Source: Roseovarius pacificus (GTDB lineage: Bacteria; Pseudomonadota; Alphaproteobacteria; Rhodobacterales; Rhodobacteraceae). Taken from it: a DNA stretch of 64,000 nt. The stretch lies in contig NZ_FRBR01000015.1 in NCBI RefSeq assembly GCF_900142665.1, positions 32,147 to 96,146 of the forward strand. Direction: 5' to 3'. Under the pieces are notes generated by a model. That model worked only from the letters and a program-made list of their open reading frames with translations. It searched no databases and was not told the origin of the DNA. Made by a program: the position numbers and the translations under genes. This document shows positions 25,382 to 33,815 of this stretch, in pieces. Each line of letters begins with the position of its first letter. The first letter of the stretch is position 1.

Positions 25382-25408
25382 GTGTTCATGAGATGCGTCA
25401 ATGAACAC
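25382..25408. promoter_or_regulatory. Inverted repeat GTGTTCAT-N11-ATGAACAC
   Basis: Perfect 8-bp arms at 25382-25389 and 25401-25408, about 100 bases upstream of the minus-strand stress-protein gene and downstream of ecm. Could be an operator or part of an ecm terminator; there is no T-run. Confidence 0.45.
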
Positions 25409-25467
25409 CGTATCGGGGGCTGCTCTGAAGGCGTGGCCCGGTTCCCTTGGGGGGGATCGAGCGGGCG

Positions 25468-27447
25468 TTACTCGGCGGCCACGGCCCTCGGATCGGCGAG
25501 GGTCACGATGTCCATCATGATGGTGTTCAGCTCGAAATCCTTGGGCGTGTAGACGCGGGCGACGCCCATGTCGCGCAGGCGTCGGGCGTCGTCCTCGGGG
25601 ATGATGCCGCCGACGATCACCGGCACGTCGCCAAGCCCGGCCTCGCGCATGCGCTTCATCAGGTCTTCGACCAGCGGGATGTGCGAGCCCGACAGGATCG
25701 ACAGGCCGACGACATGGGCCTGATCCTCGATTGCGGCATTGACGATTTCCTCGGGGGTCAGGCGGATGCCCTCATAGCTGATATCCATGCCGCAGTCGCG
25801 GGCGCGGAAGGCGATCTGTTCGGCGCCGTTGGAATGGCCGTCGAGCCCCGGCTTGCCGACAAGGAATTTCAACCGGCGGCCCAGATTGTCGCTGACCGCA
25901 TCCACCGCATCGCGGATATCGTCCAGCCCTTCGGTCTTGTTCGAGGGGCTGCCCGACACGCCGGTGGGGCCGCGATATTCGCCATGCACGGCGCGCATCT
26001 GCGCGGCCCATTCGCCGGTGGTGACCCCGGCTTTGGCAGCCCTGATCGAGGCGGGCATGACATTGCGGCCCTCGGCGGCGGCGGCGCGCAACTCGGCCAG
26101 GGCCTCTTTGACCGCGGCATCGTCGCGCTGGGCGCGCCATTCGTTCAGGCGGTCGATCTGATCCTGCTCCACCGCCGGATCGACGACCATGATGCCGCCG
26201 TCTTCGCCCATCAGGGGCGAGGGTTCGCCCTCGGTCCATTTGTTGACGCCGACGACGACCGTTTCGTTGCGCTCGATCTTGTTGAGGCGGTCGGCGTTGG
26301 ACTCGACCAGACGGGATTTCATGTAGTCGATGGCGTCCACCGCGCCGCCCATGCTGTCGATATTGGCCAGTTCGTGGCGCGCGCCCTCCTTGAGGGCCTC
26401 GACCCTGGCATCGACCGCCGGGTTTCCGTCGAACAGGTCGTCGAATTCCAGAAGGTCGGTTTCATAGGCCAGGATCTGCTGCATCCGCATCGACCATTGC
26501 TGATCCCACGGGCGGGGCAGGCCCAATGCCTCGTTCCATGCGGGCAGTTGCACGGCGCGGGCGCGGGCCTTTTTCGACAGGGTCACGGCCAGCATCTCGA
26601 TCAGGATGCGGTAGACGTTGTTTTCGGGCTGCTGTTCGGTCAGACCGAGGGAGTTCACCTGCACGCCATAGCGGAAGCGGCGGTACTTGGCGTCTTCCAC
26701 GCCGTAGCGGGTGGCGCAGATCTCGTCCCACAGGTCCACGAAGGCGCGCATCTTGCACATTTCGGTGACAAACCGGATGCCGGCATTCACGAAGAATGAA
26801 ATCCGCCCCACGAGGCGCGGGAAATCCTCGGCGGGGACGCGCGGCTTCAGCTCGTCCAGAACGGCGGTGGCGGTGGCCAGCGCAAAGGCCAGTTCCTGCT
26901 CGGGCGTCGCGCCGGCCTCTTGCAGGTGATAGGAACACACGTTCATCGGGTTCCATTTGGGAATGTTGGTATAGCAATATTCGGCCACGTCCCCGATCAG
27001 TTTCAGCGAGGGCTTGGGCGGGCAGATATAGGTGCCACGGCTGAGGTATTCCTTGATCAGGTCGTTCTGCACCGTGCCTTGCAGTCTGGTGGTGTCGGCG
27101 CCCTGTTCCCCGGCTACGGCGACGTACAGCGCCAGCAGCCACGGCGCGGTGGCGTTGATCGTCATCGAGGTGTTCATCTGTTCCAGCGGAATGTCGTCGA
27201 ACAGGGTGCGCATATCGCCCAGATGGCAGACCGGCACGCCGACCTTGCCGACCTCGCCGCGCGCCAGCACGTGATCGCTGTCATAGCCGGTTTGCGTGGG
27301 CAGGTCGAAAGCCACCGACAGGCCGGTTTGCCCGCGCGCGAGGTTGGAGCGGTAGAGCGCGTTTGAGGCTTTGGCGGTGGAGTGGCCGGCATAGGTGCGG
27401 ATGAGCCAGGGGCGGTCCCGTTGGATTTCATTCTGCGTCTGCGACAT
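25468..27447 (-). CDS. ecm: Ethylmalonyl-CoA mutase, B12-dependent
   Basis: 659 aa single-chain mutase. N-terminal substrate barrel: YAGHSTAKASNALYRSNLARGQTGLSVAFDLPTQTGYDSDH. The C-terminal cobalamin domain has the DxHxxG motif DGHSNG at about 536-541, followed by SILSGSH and VIVGGIIPEDD. The length and N-terminus match the ethylmalonyl-CoA mutase branch rather than the ~710 aa methylmalonyl-CoA mutases. It converts (2R)-ethylmalonyl-CoA to methylsuccinyl-CoA. The ccr gene nearby supports the call. Confidence 0.92.
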   Translation of the reverse strand: MSQTQNEIQRDRPWLIRTYAGHSTAKASNALYRSNLARGQTGLSVAFDLPTQTGYDSDHVLARGEVGKVGVPVCHLGDMRTLFDDIPLEQMNTSMTINATAPWLLALYVAVAGEQGADTTRLQGTVQNDLIKEYLSRGTYICPPKPSLKLIGDVAEYCYTNIPKWNPMNVCSYHLQEAGATPEQELAFALATATAVLDELKPRVPAEDFPRLVGRISFFVNAGIRFVTEMCKMRAFVDLWDEICATRYGVEDAKYRRFRYGVQVNSLGLTEQQPENNVYRILIEMLAVTLSKKARARAVQLPAWNEALGLPRPWDQQWSMRMQQILAYETDLLEFDDLFDGNPAVDARVEALKEGARHELANIDSMGGAVDAIDYMKSRLVESNADRLNKIERNETVVVGVNKWTEGEPSPLMGEDGGIMVVDPAVEQDQIDRLNEWRAQRDDAAVKEALAELRAAAAEGRNVMPASIRAAKAGVTTGEWAAQMRAVHGEYRGPTGVSGSPSNKTEGLDDIRDAVDAVSDNLGRRLKFLVGKPGLDGHSNGAEQIAFRARDCGMDISYEGIRLTPEEIVNAAIEDQAHVVGLSILSGSHIPLVEDLMKRMREAGLGDVPVIVGGIIPEDDARRLRDMGVARVYTPKDFELNTIMMDIVTLADPRAVAAE

Positions 27448-27584
27448 GGGCGGGCCTCGTGAATCAGGGTGCGCAATTTTGTTACGTCAGTGCGTGTTTA
27501 TATGGAATAATGTGGCGCTGTCAATTCGCTGCATTGCGGCATGGGGTCATTTACCGCGCCGTCAAACCCTGTATTGCTGTATAT

Positions 27585-28964
27585 ATGAGCAAGATGGTCG
27601 AAATGCCGCTTTGGGCGCTGAGTCTTCTGGTCGCCTTTGCGGCGGTGACCTTTGCGTCGCATTTCCTGTTTCCTTCGGTACGCTGGTTCTTTCGCCGCCG
27701 GATGGAGCGCGCGGTGGCCAGGCTGAACGAGCGGCTGGAGCGCCCGATCGAGCCGTTCAAGCTGGCGCGGCGGCACGACATGATCCAGCGGCTGATCTAC
27801 GATCCCGAGGTCAGCCGGGCGATTGCCGATCATGCGAAGGCCGAGGGCATTCCCGAGAACGTGGCGTTCGAGCAGGCCAAGCGCTATGCCCGCGAGATCG
27901 TGCCGGGGTTTTCGGCCACGGCCTATTTCGGGGTCGCGATCCGGGCGGCAAAATGGCTGTCGCGCTCGCTCTACCGGGTGCGGCTGGCGCATTTCGACGA
28001 AGAGGCGCTGGCGCGGGTGGATCGCAAGGCGACGGTGGTGTTCGTGATGAACCACCGCTCGAACATGGATTACGTGCTGGTGACGTGGCTGGCTGCCGAA
28101 CGCTCGGCCTTGTCCTATGCGGTGGGGGAATGGGCGCGGGTCTGGCCGCTGTCGCGGCTGATCAAGGCGATGGGCGCGTATTTCATCCGCCGCAAATCGC
28201 GCAACGACCTGTATCGCCGGGTTCTGGCGCGCTATGTGCGCATGGCCACCGATGGCGGCGTGGCGCAGGCGGTGTTCCCCGAAGGGGGGCTGAGCCTCGA
28301 TGGCGGGCTGGCCCCGCCCAGGCTGGGTATCCTGAAATATATCGTCGAGGGCCGCGCGGGGGATGCGCGTGACGTGGTGTTTGTGCCCGTGGCGCTGAAT
28401 TACGACCGGGTGTTCGAGGATCGCATCCTTGTGGCCGCCGGGCAGACGGGCGAGCGGCGGTTTCGGGCGCGGATCAGCGTGGTGGGGCGGTTCATCGTGA
28501 AACAGCTGTGGCTGTGGCTGCGGCGGCGCTATCACCGGCATGGCTATGCCGCGGTCAGTTTCGGCGCGCCGGTGTCTCTGGCCGGGTTCGAGGCCACGCA
28601 TCCCGGTGCGCCGGTCGAGGTGCTGGGCGATCTGCTGATGCAGCGGATCGGGCAGGAGGTGCCGGTGCTGCCCGTGCCATTGGTGGCGCGGGCGCTGGAG
28701 GAAGAGGGCGCCCCGATGACGCGCGAGGGTCTTGAGGCGCGGCTGGCCGCGATGGTGGGGCAGCTTCCGCAGACGGTGCTGCACCTGCCGCGCGAGGATA
28801 TCGCCTATGCCGTGGAGGTGGGGCTGCGCAACCTGACCCGCCGCAAGATCGTGACCGAAGCGGGCGGCAAGGTGGCCATGGTGCCCGAACAGCGGCCCCT
28901 TCTGGCGTATTACGCGCGCTCGATTGCGCATCATTTTTGCAATTGCAGCAAGGATGACGCCTGA
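27585..28964 (+). CDS. PlsB-like glycerol-3-phosphate / 1-acyl-glycerol-phosphate acyltransferase
   Basis: 459 aa. One N-terminal membrane helix (WALSLLVAFAAVTFASHFLF), then an acyltransferase domain with the HX4D motif FVMNHRSNMD near residue 155 and the substrate-binding FPEGG near 235. The start MSKMVEMPLW is the first after which the sequence looks family-like; MVEMPL is an alternative. Divergent from ecm and 134 bp upstream of ccr. Probably phospholipid synthesis; a link to the neighbouring carbon pathway is not evident. Confidence 0.82.
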   Translation: MSKMVEMPLWALSLLVAFAAVTFASHFLFPSVRWFFRRRMERAVARLNERLERPIEPFKLARRHDMIQRLIYDPEVSRAIADHAKAEGIPENVAFEQAKRYAREIVPGFSATAYFGVAIRAAKWLSRSLYRVRLAHFDEEALARVDRKATVVFVMNHRSNMDYVLVTWLAAERSALSYAVGEWARVWPLSRLIKAMGAYFIRRKSRNDLYRRVLARYVRMATDGGVAQAVFPEGGLSLDGGLAPPRLGILKYIVEGRAGDARDVVFVPVALNYDRVFEDRILVAAGQTGERRFRARISVVGRFIVKQLWLWLRRRYHRHGYAAVSFGAPVSLAGFEATHPGAPVEVLGDLLMQRIGQEVPVLPVPLVARALEEEGAPMTREGLEARLAAMVGQLPQTVLHLPREDIAYAVEVGLRNLTRRKIVTEAGGKVAMVPEQRPLLAYYARSIAHHFCNCSKDDA

Positions 28965-28977
28965 TTTCTGCAATTGC
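28938..28977. promoter_or_regulatory. Paired TGCAATTGC motifs upstream of ccr
   Basis: TGCAATTGCA (28938-28947) and TGCAATTGCG (28969-28978) are palindromic and exactly 31 bases apart, about three helical turns. The first lies in the 3' end of the acyltransferase gene. A related GCGCAATTTTG is upstream of ecm at 27471-27481. Candidate operator for a ScfR/RamB-like or other regulator of the ethylmalonyl-CoA pathway. Confidence 0.5.
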
Positions 28978-29098
28978 GAGGTCATAAAATTACAAAAACA
29001 GCCCTCTTGGCATTGCATTGTTTCGCGTTGGATTATATTCCCAAGGGCAGGGCCGCGATTCTGCGTTGCGGCAAGTGACATCATTTAGGAGGCTGAAA

Positions 29099-30385
29099 AT
29101 GGCTCTGGACACCGATACCGGGATCGCACCCTACGACGCGCCCGAGAAGGACCTTTACGAGGTCGGCGAAATGCCCCCGCTGGGCCATGTGCCCAAGCAG
29201 ATGTACGCTTGGGCCATTCGGCGCGAACGCCATGGACCCCCCGACAAATCCTTTCAGGTCGAGGTGGTGGACACCCCCGTTCTGGACAGCCACGAGGTGC
29301 TGGTCCTGGTGATGGCGGCGGGCGTCAATTACAACGGTATCTGGGCCGGTCTGGGCGAACCGATCAGCCCCTTCGACGGCCACGGGGCCGAGTACCATAT
29401 CGCCGGGTCGGATGCCTCGGGTATCGTCTGGGCCGTGGGCGACAAGGTGAAGACCTGGAAAGTGGGTGACGAGGTCGTGGTTCATTGTAACCAGGACGAT
29501 GGCGACGACGAGGAATGCAACGGCGGCGATCCGATGTATTCGCCGAGCCAGCGCATCTGGGGTTATGAAACCCCGGACGGGTCGTTTGCGCAGTTCACCC
29601 GCGTGCAGGCGCAGCAGCTTCTGCCGCGTCCCAAACACCTGACATGGGAGGAGTCGGCCTGTTACACGCTGACGCTGGCCACCGCGTACCGGATGCTGTT
29701 CGGTCATCACCCGCATGAGCTGAAGCCCGGTCAGAACGTGCTGGTCTGGGGCGCATCGGGCGGTCTGGGCTCGTTCGCGATCCAGTTGATCAACGCGGCG
29801 GGCGGCAACGCGATCGGCGTGATCTCGGAAGAGGACAAGCGCCAGTTCGTGATGGACCTTGGCGCCAAGGGCGTCATCAACCGCAAGGATTTCAATTGCT
29901 GGGGGCAACTGCCCAAGGTCAACACGCCGGAATATGCCGCATGGTTCAAGGAAGTGCGCAAGTTCGGCAAGGCGATCTGGGACATCACCGGCAAGGGCAA
30001 CAACGTGGATATCGTGTTCGAACATCCCGGCGAGGCGACCTTTCCGGTGTCCAGTTTCGTGTGCAAGAAGGGCGGGATGGTCGTGATCTGTGCGGGCACC
30101 ACCGGCTTCAACTGCACCTTTGACGTGCGGTATGTCTGGATGCACCAGAAGCGTTTGCAGGGCTCGCATTTCGCGCATCTGAAACAGGCCGCCGCCGCCA
30201 ACCGCTTGATGGTGGAGCGCCGGATCGACCCGTGCATGTCCGAGGTGTTCCCGTGGGATCAGATCCCGGACGCGCATGTGAAGATGTACAAGAACCAGCA
30301 CAAACCGGGCAACATGGCCGTTCTGGTGCAGTCGCCCAGGACGGGGCTGCGCACCGTCGAGGACGTGCTGGAAGCCGGAAAGTAA
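29099..30385 (+). CDS. ccr: Crotonyl-CoA carboxylase/reductase
   Basis: 428 aa MDR-superfamily enzyme that reductively carboxylates crotonyl-CoA to ethylmalonyl-CoA with NADPH, the key step of the ethylmalonyl-CoA pathway. Diagnostic stretches: YAWAIRRERHGPPDKSFQVEVVDTP, GVNYNGIWAGLGEPISPFDGHG, nucleotide-binding VLVWGASGGLGSFAIQL, and the C-terminal QIPDAHVKMYKNQHKPGNMAVLVQ. The start MALDTDTG has AGGAGG six bases upstream. Confidence 0.97.
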   Translation: MALDTDTGIAPYDAPEKDLYEVGEMPPLGHVPKQMYAWAIRRERHGPPDKSFQVEVVDTPVLDSHEVLVLVMAAGVNYNGIWAGLGEPISPFDGHGAEYHIAGSDASGIVWAVGDKVKTWKVGDEVVVHCNQDDGDDEECNGGDPMYSPSQRIWGYETPDGSFAQFTRVQAQQLLPRPKHLTWEESACYTLTLATAYRMLFGHHPHELKPGQNVLVWGASGGLGSFAIQLINAAGGNAIGVISEEDKRQFVMDLGAKGVINRKDFNCWGQLPKVNTPEYAAWFKEVRKFGKAIWDITGKGNNVDIVFEHPGEATFPVSSFVCKKGGMVVICAGTTGFNCTFDVRYVWMHQKRLQGSHFAHLKQAAAANRLMVERRIDPCMSEVFPWDQIPDAHVKMYKNQHKPGNMAVLVQSPRTGLRTVEDVLEAGK

Positions 30386-30414
30386 CCTGTCCGCCCTCGT
30401 GGCGGTAGATTCAA

Positions 30415-30450
30415 CGCCCGCGAATCGGATGGCCCGGTCGCGGGCGTTTT
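30415..30450 (+). terminator. Intrinsic terminator of ccr
   Basis: CGCCCGCGA (30415-30423) pairs with TCGCGGGCG (30438-30446), followed by TTTT. Confidence 0.85.
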
Positions 30451-30533
30451 GCCGTTTCCGGGCCGGTGTAACGGAATCAGGGGCTTGGCCGGACCTGCCC
30501 CCGCTATTTCTGGGGAGTGGAAATGCGTGAATT

Positions 30534-30547
30534 CCTGAAAAATCAGG
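30534..30547. promoter_or_regulatory. Dyad CCTGA-AAAA-TCAGG upstream of the luxR locus
   Basis: Perfect 5-bp arms at 30534-30538 and 30543-30547. It is shorter than a usual lux box, so regulator identity is open. Confidence 0.35.
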
Positions 30548-30564
30548 CTCGTGCTAAAGTTGTA

Positions 30565-30579
30565 TTAACCCTCCATTAA
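30565..30579 (+). promoter_or_regulatory. CtrA box TTAA-N7-TTAA upstream of the luxR locus
   Basis: TTAACCCTCCATTAA at 30565-30579 fits the alphaproteobacterial CtrA consensus exactly, 22 bases before the ATG of the small gene that precedes luxR. Confidence 0.6.
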
Positions 30580-30600
30580 CACGTTCTGCGGAGTCTGGCG

Positions 30601-30819
30601 ATGCAAAATGAATGGATACTCGACGTGCTGTCCGATCTGAAAGGATTCGCCGATCAGAACGGCATGTCCGCGCTGGCCGACAAGCTTGCCGATACGCGGC
30701 TGGTGGCCACGCTGGATCTGGCGCGCCAAGGGAAAGGAACACCGGCGGATGACCGCAGCCCTGCCTTTGCGGCCGGACAAAATGGACAGGATGTTGCGTG
30801 CATTGGAAGGCGCGTCTGA
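30601..30819 (+). CDS. Small conserved-looking protein preceding luxR
   Basis: 72 aa, start ATG after GCGGAG. MQNEWILDVLSDLKGFADQNGMSALADKLADTRLVATLDLA reads as a short amphipathic helical protein; I recall similar ORFs before luxR genes of Roseobacter bacteria. Its 3' end overlaps the luxR start by about 70 bp in another frame, suggesting translational coupling. Function unknown. Confidence 0.6.
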   Translation: MQNEWILDVLSDLKGFADQNGMSALADKLADTRLVATLDLARQGKGTPADDRSPAFAAGQNGQDVACIGRRV

Positions 30820-31483
30820 ACTTTCCGATCTGCAACAGGTCATCGAGACCTTTCGCGATCATTTCCGTGTCGATCACATGGTCTATCACTGGGTCAGCGG
30901 CGGGGGCGATCAGTATGGCTGTGGCACCTATGCGCAGGATTGGGTGCAACTGTATCTGGAACGGGATTTCCTGCGCATAGATCCGGTCATTCAGGGTTGT
31001 TACCAGCACTTTCACCCGGTGGACTGGAAGCGGCTGGACTGGTCGGGCCGGGCCGCGCGGGAGTTTCAGCGCGAGGCCATCGCGCATGGTGTGGGCAATC
31101 AGGGTTATTCGGTGCCGTTGCGCGGCCCCAACGGCCAGTTCGCCCTGTTCACCGTCAGCCATAATTGCGACGACGAAACCTGGGCCCGTTTTACCGAAAC
31201 CCATCGCCGCGACCTGATCCTGATCGCGCATTATTTCAACCAAAAGGCGCTCGAGCTGGAGCCCGACCGCAAGCCCGAACCGGCGCAGCCGCTGTCACCG
31301 CGCGAGGTGGATGCCATGACCCTGCTGGCCATGGGCTATAGCCGGGCGCAGGTGGCGCAGACCCTGTCGATTTCCGAGCATACCTTGCGCGTCTACGTGG
31401 AATCCGCGCGTTTCAAACTGGGCGCGATGAACACGGTTCATGCGGTGGCGCGCGCGCTCAGCCGGGGGCTGATCGTGATCTGA
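30749..31483 (+). CDS. LuxR-family regulator with autoinducer-binding domain
   Basis: 244 aa. The N-terminal autoinducer-binding domain carries DHMVYHWVSGGG, DPVIQGC and the W/D pattern WKRLDWSGRAAREFQREA; the C-terminal LuxR HTH reads LSPREVDAMTLLAMGYSRAQVAQTLSISEHTLRVYVESARFKLGAMNTVHAVARAL. The start MTAALPL (30749) has GGAAAGGA upstream; MDRMLRAL at 30782 is an alternative. Probably binds the signal made by the adjacent synthase. Confidence 0.92.
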   Translation: MTAALPLRPDKMDRMLRALEGASELSDLQQVIETFRDHFRVDHMVYHWVSGGGDQYGCGTYAQDWVQLYLERDFLRIDPVIQGCYQHFHPVDWKRLDWSGRAAREFQREAIAHGVGNQGYSVPLRGPNGQFALFTVSHNCDDETWARFTETHRRDLILIAHYFNQKALELEPDRKPEPAQPLSPREVDAMTLLAMGYSRAQVAQTLSISEHTLRVYVESARFKLGAMNTVHAVARALSRGLIVI

Positions 31484-31532
31484 CGCCCCCGGACGGGTGG
31501 CATTCGACTAAAATCCCGTAAAAACAGCGCCC

Positions 31533-31557
31533 GCCCCGTCAGGGGCCGGTTAACCAT
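31533..31557 (+). promoter_or_regulatory. Hairpin GCCCC/GGGGC and CtrA half-site TTAACCAT upstream of luxI
   Basis: GCCCC (31533-31537) and GGGGC (31542-31546) can form a short stem, followed by GGTTAACC (31548-31555) containing the half-site TTAACCAT at 31550-31557, about 40 bases before the luxI-type start. May be the promoter-proximal control region of the synthase gene. Confidence 0.4.
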
Positions 31558-31596
31558 GCCTGCCTGACCTTTCCGTCCTCAAACGGAGGGTTCAGA

Positions 31597-32229
31597 ATGC
31601 TGCGCTATATCCATGGAACCGATTTGCACCGCTTTGCGCGCCTGCGTGACGGGATGTTTCGCGACCGGGCCGATCAGTTCAAGACCCGGCTGGGCTGGGA
31701 GGTGACGGTGGATGCCGACGGGTTCGAGCGGGACGAATACGATGCGCTCGATCCGCTCTATGTCATCTGGGAGGGGCCGGATGGGCGGCATCAGGGCTCG
31801 ATGCGGTTTTTGCCGACCACGGGGAGGGTGATGGTCAACGATCATTTCGGCCATCTGCTGAACGGGCAGGCGGTGTGCAGCCCCGACATCTGGGAATGCA
31901 CCCGGTTCTGCCTGTCGCGCGGGGCGCCGTCGCGGGTGGCGGCGGGCCTGATGCTGGGCGGGGGCGAGATCATGCGCCATTTCGGGATCAGGCATTTCGC
32001 GGGCGTGTTCGATGCGCGGATGGTGCGGATCTACCGCCATATCGGATCGTCCCCCGAGGTCTTGGGCAGCCAGGGCACGGGGCGCGACCGGATCAGCGTG
32101 GGCCTCTGGGCGTTTTCCGATGCGGCGCGGATGCGCGTGGCGCAGCGCGCGGGCATCTCGCCGGCGCTGTCGGACCTGTGGTTCCGCCGCAGTCTGGGCG
32201 ATGCGATACCGATGCCTTTGAGCGCCTGA
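31597..32229 (+). CDS. Acyl-homoserine-lactone synthase (LuxI family)
   Basis: 210 aa. Conserved LuxI residues are visible: RLRDGMFRDR near 15-25, LGWEV, the acidic DGFERDEYDALDPLYVI near 45-60, GSMRFLPTTG with its Arg near 70, and ECTRFCL near 105. Makes N-acyl-homoserine lactone from SAM and acyl-ACP/CoA. A GGAGGG site lies just upstream. Downstream of luxR on the same strand. Confidence 0.93.
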   Translation: MLRYIHGTDLHRFARLRDGMFRDRADQFKTRLGWEVTVDADGFERDEYDALDPLYVIWEGPDGRHQGSMRFLPTTGRVMVNDHFGHLLNGQAVCSPDIWECTRFCLSRGAPSRVAAGLMLGGGEIMRHFGIRHFAGVFDARMVRIYRHIGSSPEVLGSQGTGRDRISVGLWAFSDAARMRVAQRAGISPALSDLWFRRSLGDAIPMPLSA

Positions 32230-32279
32230 CCGGGCGTTCTGCTCTGGTGCATGGCGGGGCGCTTGGATAGGGTCACGCC

Positions 32280-33815
32280 ATGCAACAGAGCGCGCTCACA
32301 TTTTCCCACGATCAGGCCGAGGCCCATGACCGCATCGCCGAGATGCTGCGCGCGGCGGGCGTCGATCTGGATGAGGGCGTGGTGCTGCCCGCGCGCGAGG
32401 GCGCATCGAAGGTCATGGCGGTGACCGGCAAGGCCGGATCGGGCAAGACGCTGCTGCTGGCGGCGCTGACCCGCGCGATGGAGGAGGCGGGCGTCGATAT
32501 CGTGTCGGGCGACTGGGAGGGGCGCAAGCGGCGCGACCGGCGCACGCTGGCCATTCTGGCCCCCACGAACAAGGCCGCCAGCGTGTTGCGGATGCGCGGC
32601 GTGCCCGCCACCACCATTCACCGTATCCTATATACGCCGGTCTATGACCCGGAATACGAAAAGATCGCCGAATGGCTGGCCGGAAACGGCGAGCGCCCCG
32701 AGATCGAGGGCCTGACCGACGAGGCGCTGGACCGTGCGCTGGCCTTTTACCAGTCCAACAAATCGGTGCCGGGGGCGCTGGCCGCCGCCGGGCTGCGCGG
32801 CAGCGATTTCATCACCGGCTGGAAGCGGCGCGAGGAGCCGCTGGATATCGGGCTGGTGGACGAGGCCTCGATGCTGGACGACCGGCAGTTCGAGGATTTG
32901 CAGGAGATTTTCCCCAACCTGTTGCTGTTCGGCGATCCGGCGCAGCTTGCGCCGGTGAACCAGTCGGGCTCGATGGTGTTCGACAAGCTGCCCGACAATG
33001 CGCGGCTGGAATTGCACCGCATTCACCGGCAGGATGCCGATAACCCGATCCTCGATCTGGCGCATGCGCTGGCCGATCCGGCGCTGGGCTTCGAGGATTT
33101 CGAGCGCATGGTGCAACAGGCCGCGCAGCGCGACGAGCGTGTGCAATGGGCGCAGCGGGTCGAGGTGGACCTGATGGCGCGCTCGCCCGTGCTGGTCTGG
33201 CGCAACGCCACGCGCATCCGCCTGATCAACGCCTTTCGCGCCGTGCATGGCGCGCCCGAGGATGCGTTGCTGGAGGGTGAGCCGCTGATCTGCGACGGGA
33301 TCGAACTGCCGCTCAAGCATCGCAAGAAACGGCTGGACCTCGAAGCGCGCGGCCTGATCAAGGGCGCGCAGGTGATCTATCTGGGGCCGGGTAACAAACC
33401 CGGCTTTTCCCGCCTGCATGTGATCGGCGCCGAAGACCCGCGCGTCAGTGCCGCGAGCATCGTGAAGATCGAGAAACCCGACGAGGAAGAGCCGTTCATC
33501 CCCTTCGCCGCCCGCATGGGCGCGACGTTCCTGCATGGGGCGGCGGTGACGATCCACAAGGCGCAGGGCTCGCAATGGCGCGACGTTCAGGTGTTTGCCC
33601 CCGATCTTTATGCCGCCGCCCGGATGGGCCGGAGCGAGGCGGGCCAGCCCCTGTGGAAGCGGCTGGCCTATGTCGCGATCACCCGCGCCGAGGAACGCCT
33701 GCACTGGGTGGTGCGCAACCGGCTGGCCAAACCCACCGGGCCGCTCAGGGTGGACGATCTGCGCGCCGCGCCGGTGCCGCTGGAACTAGAAGTGCAAGAG
33801 GAGGCCGGGGTATGA
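32280..33815 (+). CDS. RecD-like / AAA_30 superfamily 1 helicase
   Basis: 511 aa. Walker A VTGKAGSGKTLLL near residues 47-59, motif Ia LAPTNKAASVLR, Walker B LVDEASMLDDRQ, motif III LFGDPAQLAPV and the C-terminal UvrD_C_2 part VTIHKAQGSQWRDVQV ... YVAITRAEERL. A single-strand DNA-dependent ATPase of the exonuclease V alpha family, without the RecBC partners nearby. Stop overlaps the next SDR start. Confidence 0.88.
   Translation: MQQSALTFSHDQAEAHDRIAEMLRAAGVDLDEGVVLPAREGASKVMAVTGKAGSGKTLLLAALTRAMEEAGVDIVSGDWEGRKRRDRRTLAILAPTNKAASVLRMRGVPATTIHRILYTPVYDPEYEKIAEWLAGNGERPEIEGLTDEALDRALAFYQSNKSVPGALAAAGLRGSDFITGWKRREEPLDIGLVDEASMLDDRQFEDLQEIFPNLLLFGDPAQLAPVNQSGSMVFDKLPDNARLELHRIHRQDADNPILDLAHALADPALGFEDFERMVQQAAQRDERVQWAQRVEVDLMARSPVLVWRNATRIRLINAFRAVHGAPEDALLEGEPLICDGIELPLKHRKKRLDLEARGLIKGAQVIYLGPGNKPGFSRLHVIGAEDPRVSAASIVKIEKPDEEEPFIPFAARMGATFLHGAAVTIHKAQGSQWRDVQVFAPDLYAAARMGRSEAGQPLWKRLAYVAITRAEERLHWVVRNRLAKPTGPLRVDDLRAAPVPLELEVQEEAGV

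Noticed and set aside
30534..30547. Canonical lux box for the LuxR regulator
   Set aside because: The dyad is only 14 bp, without the CTG-N10-CAG spacing; kept only as a generic dyad.
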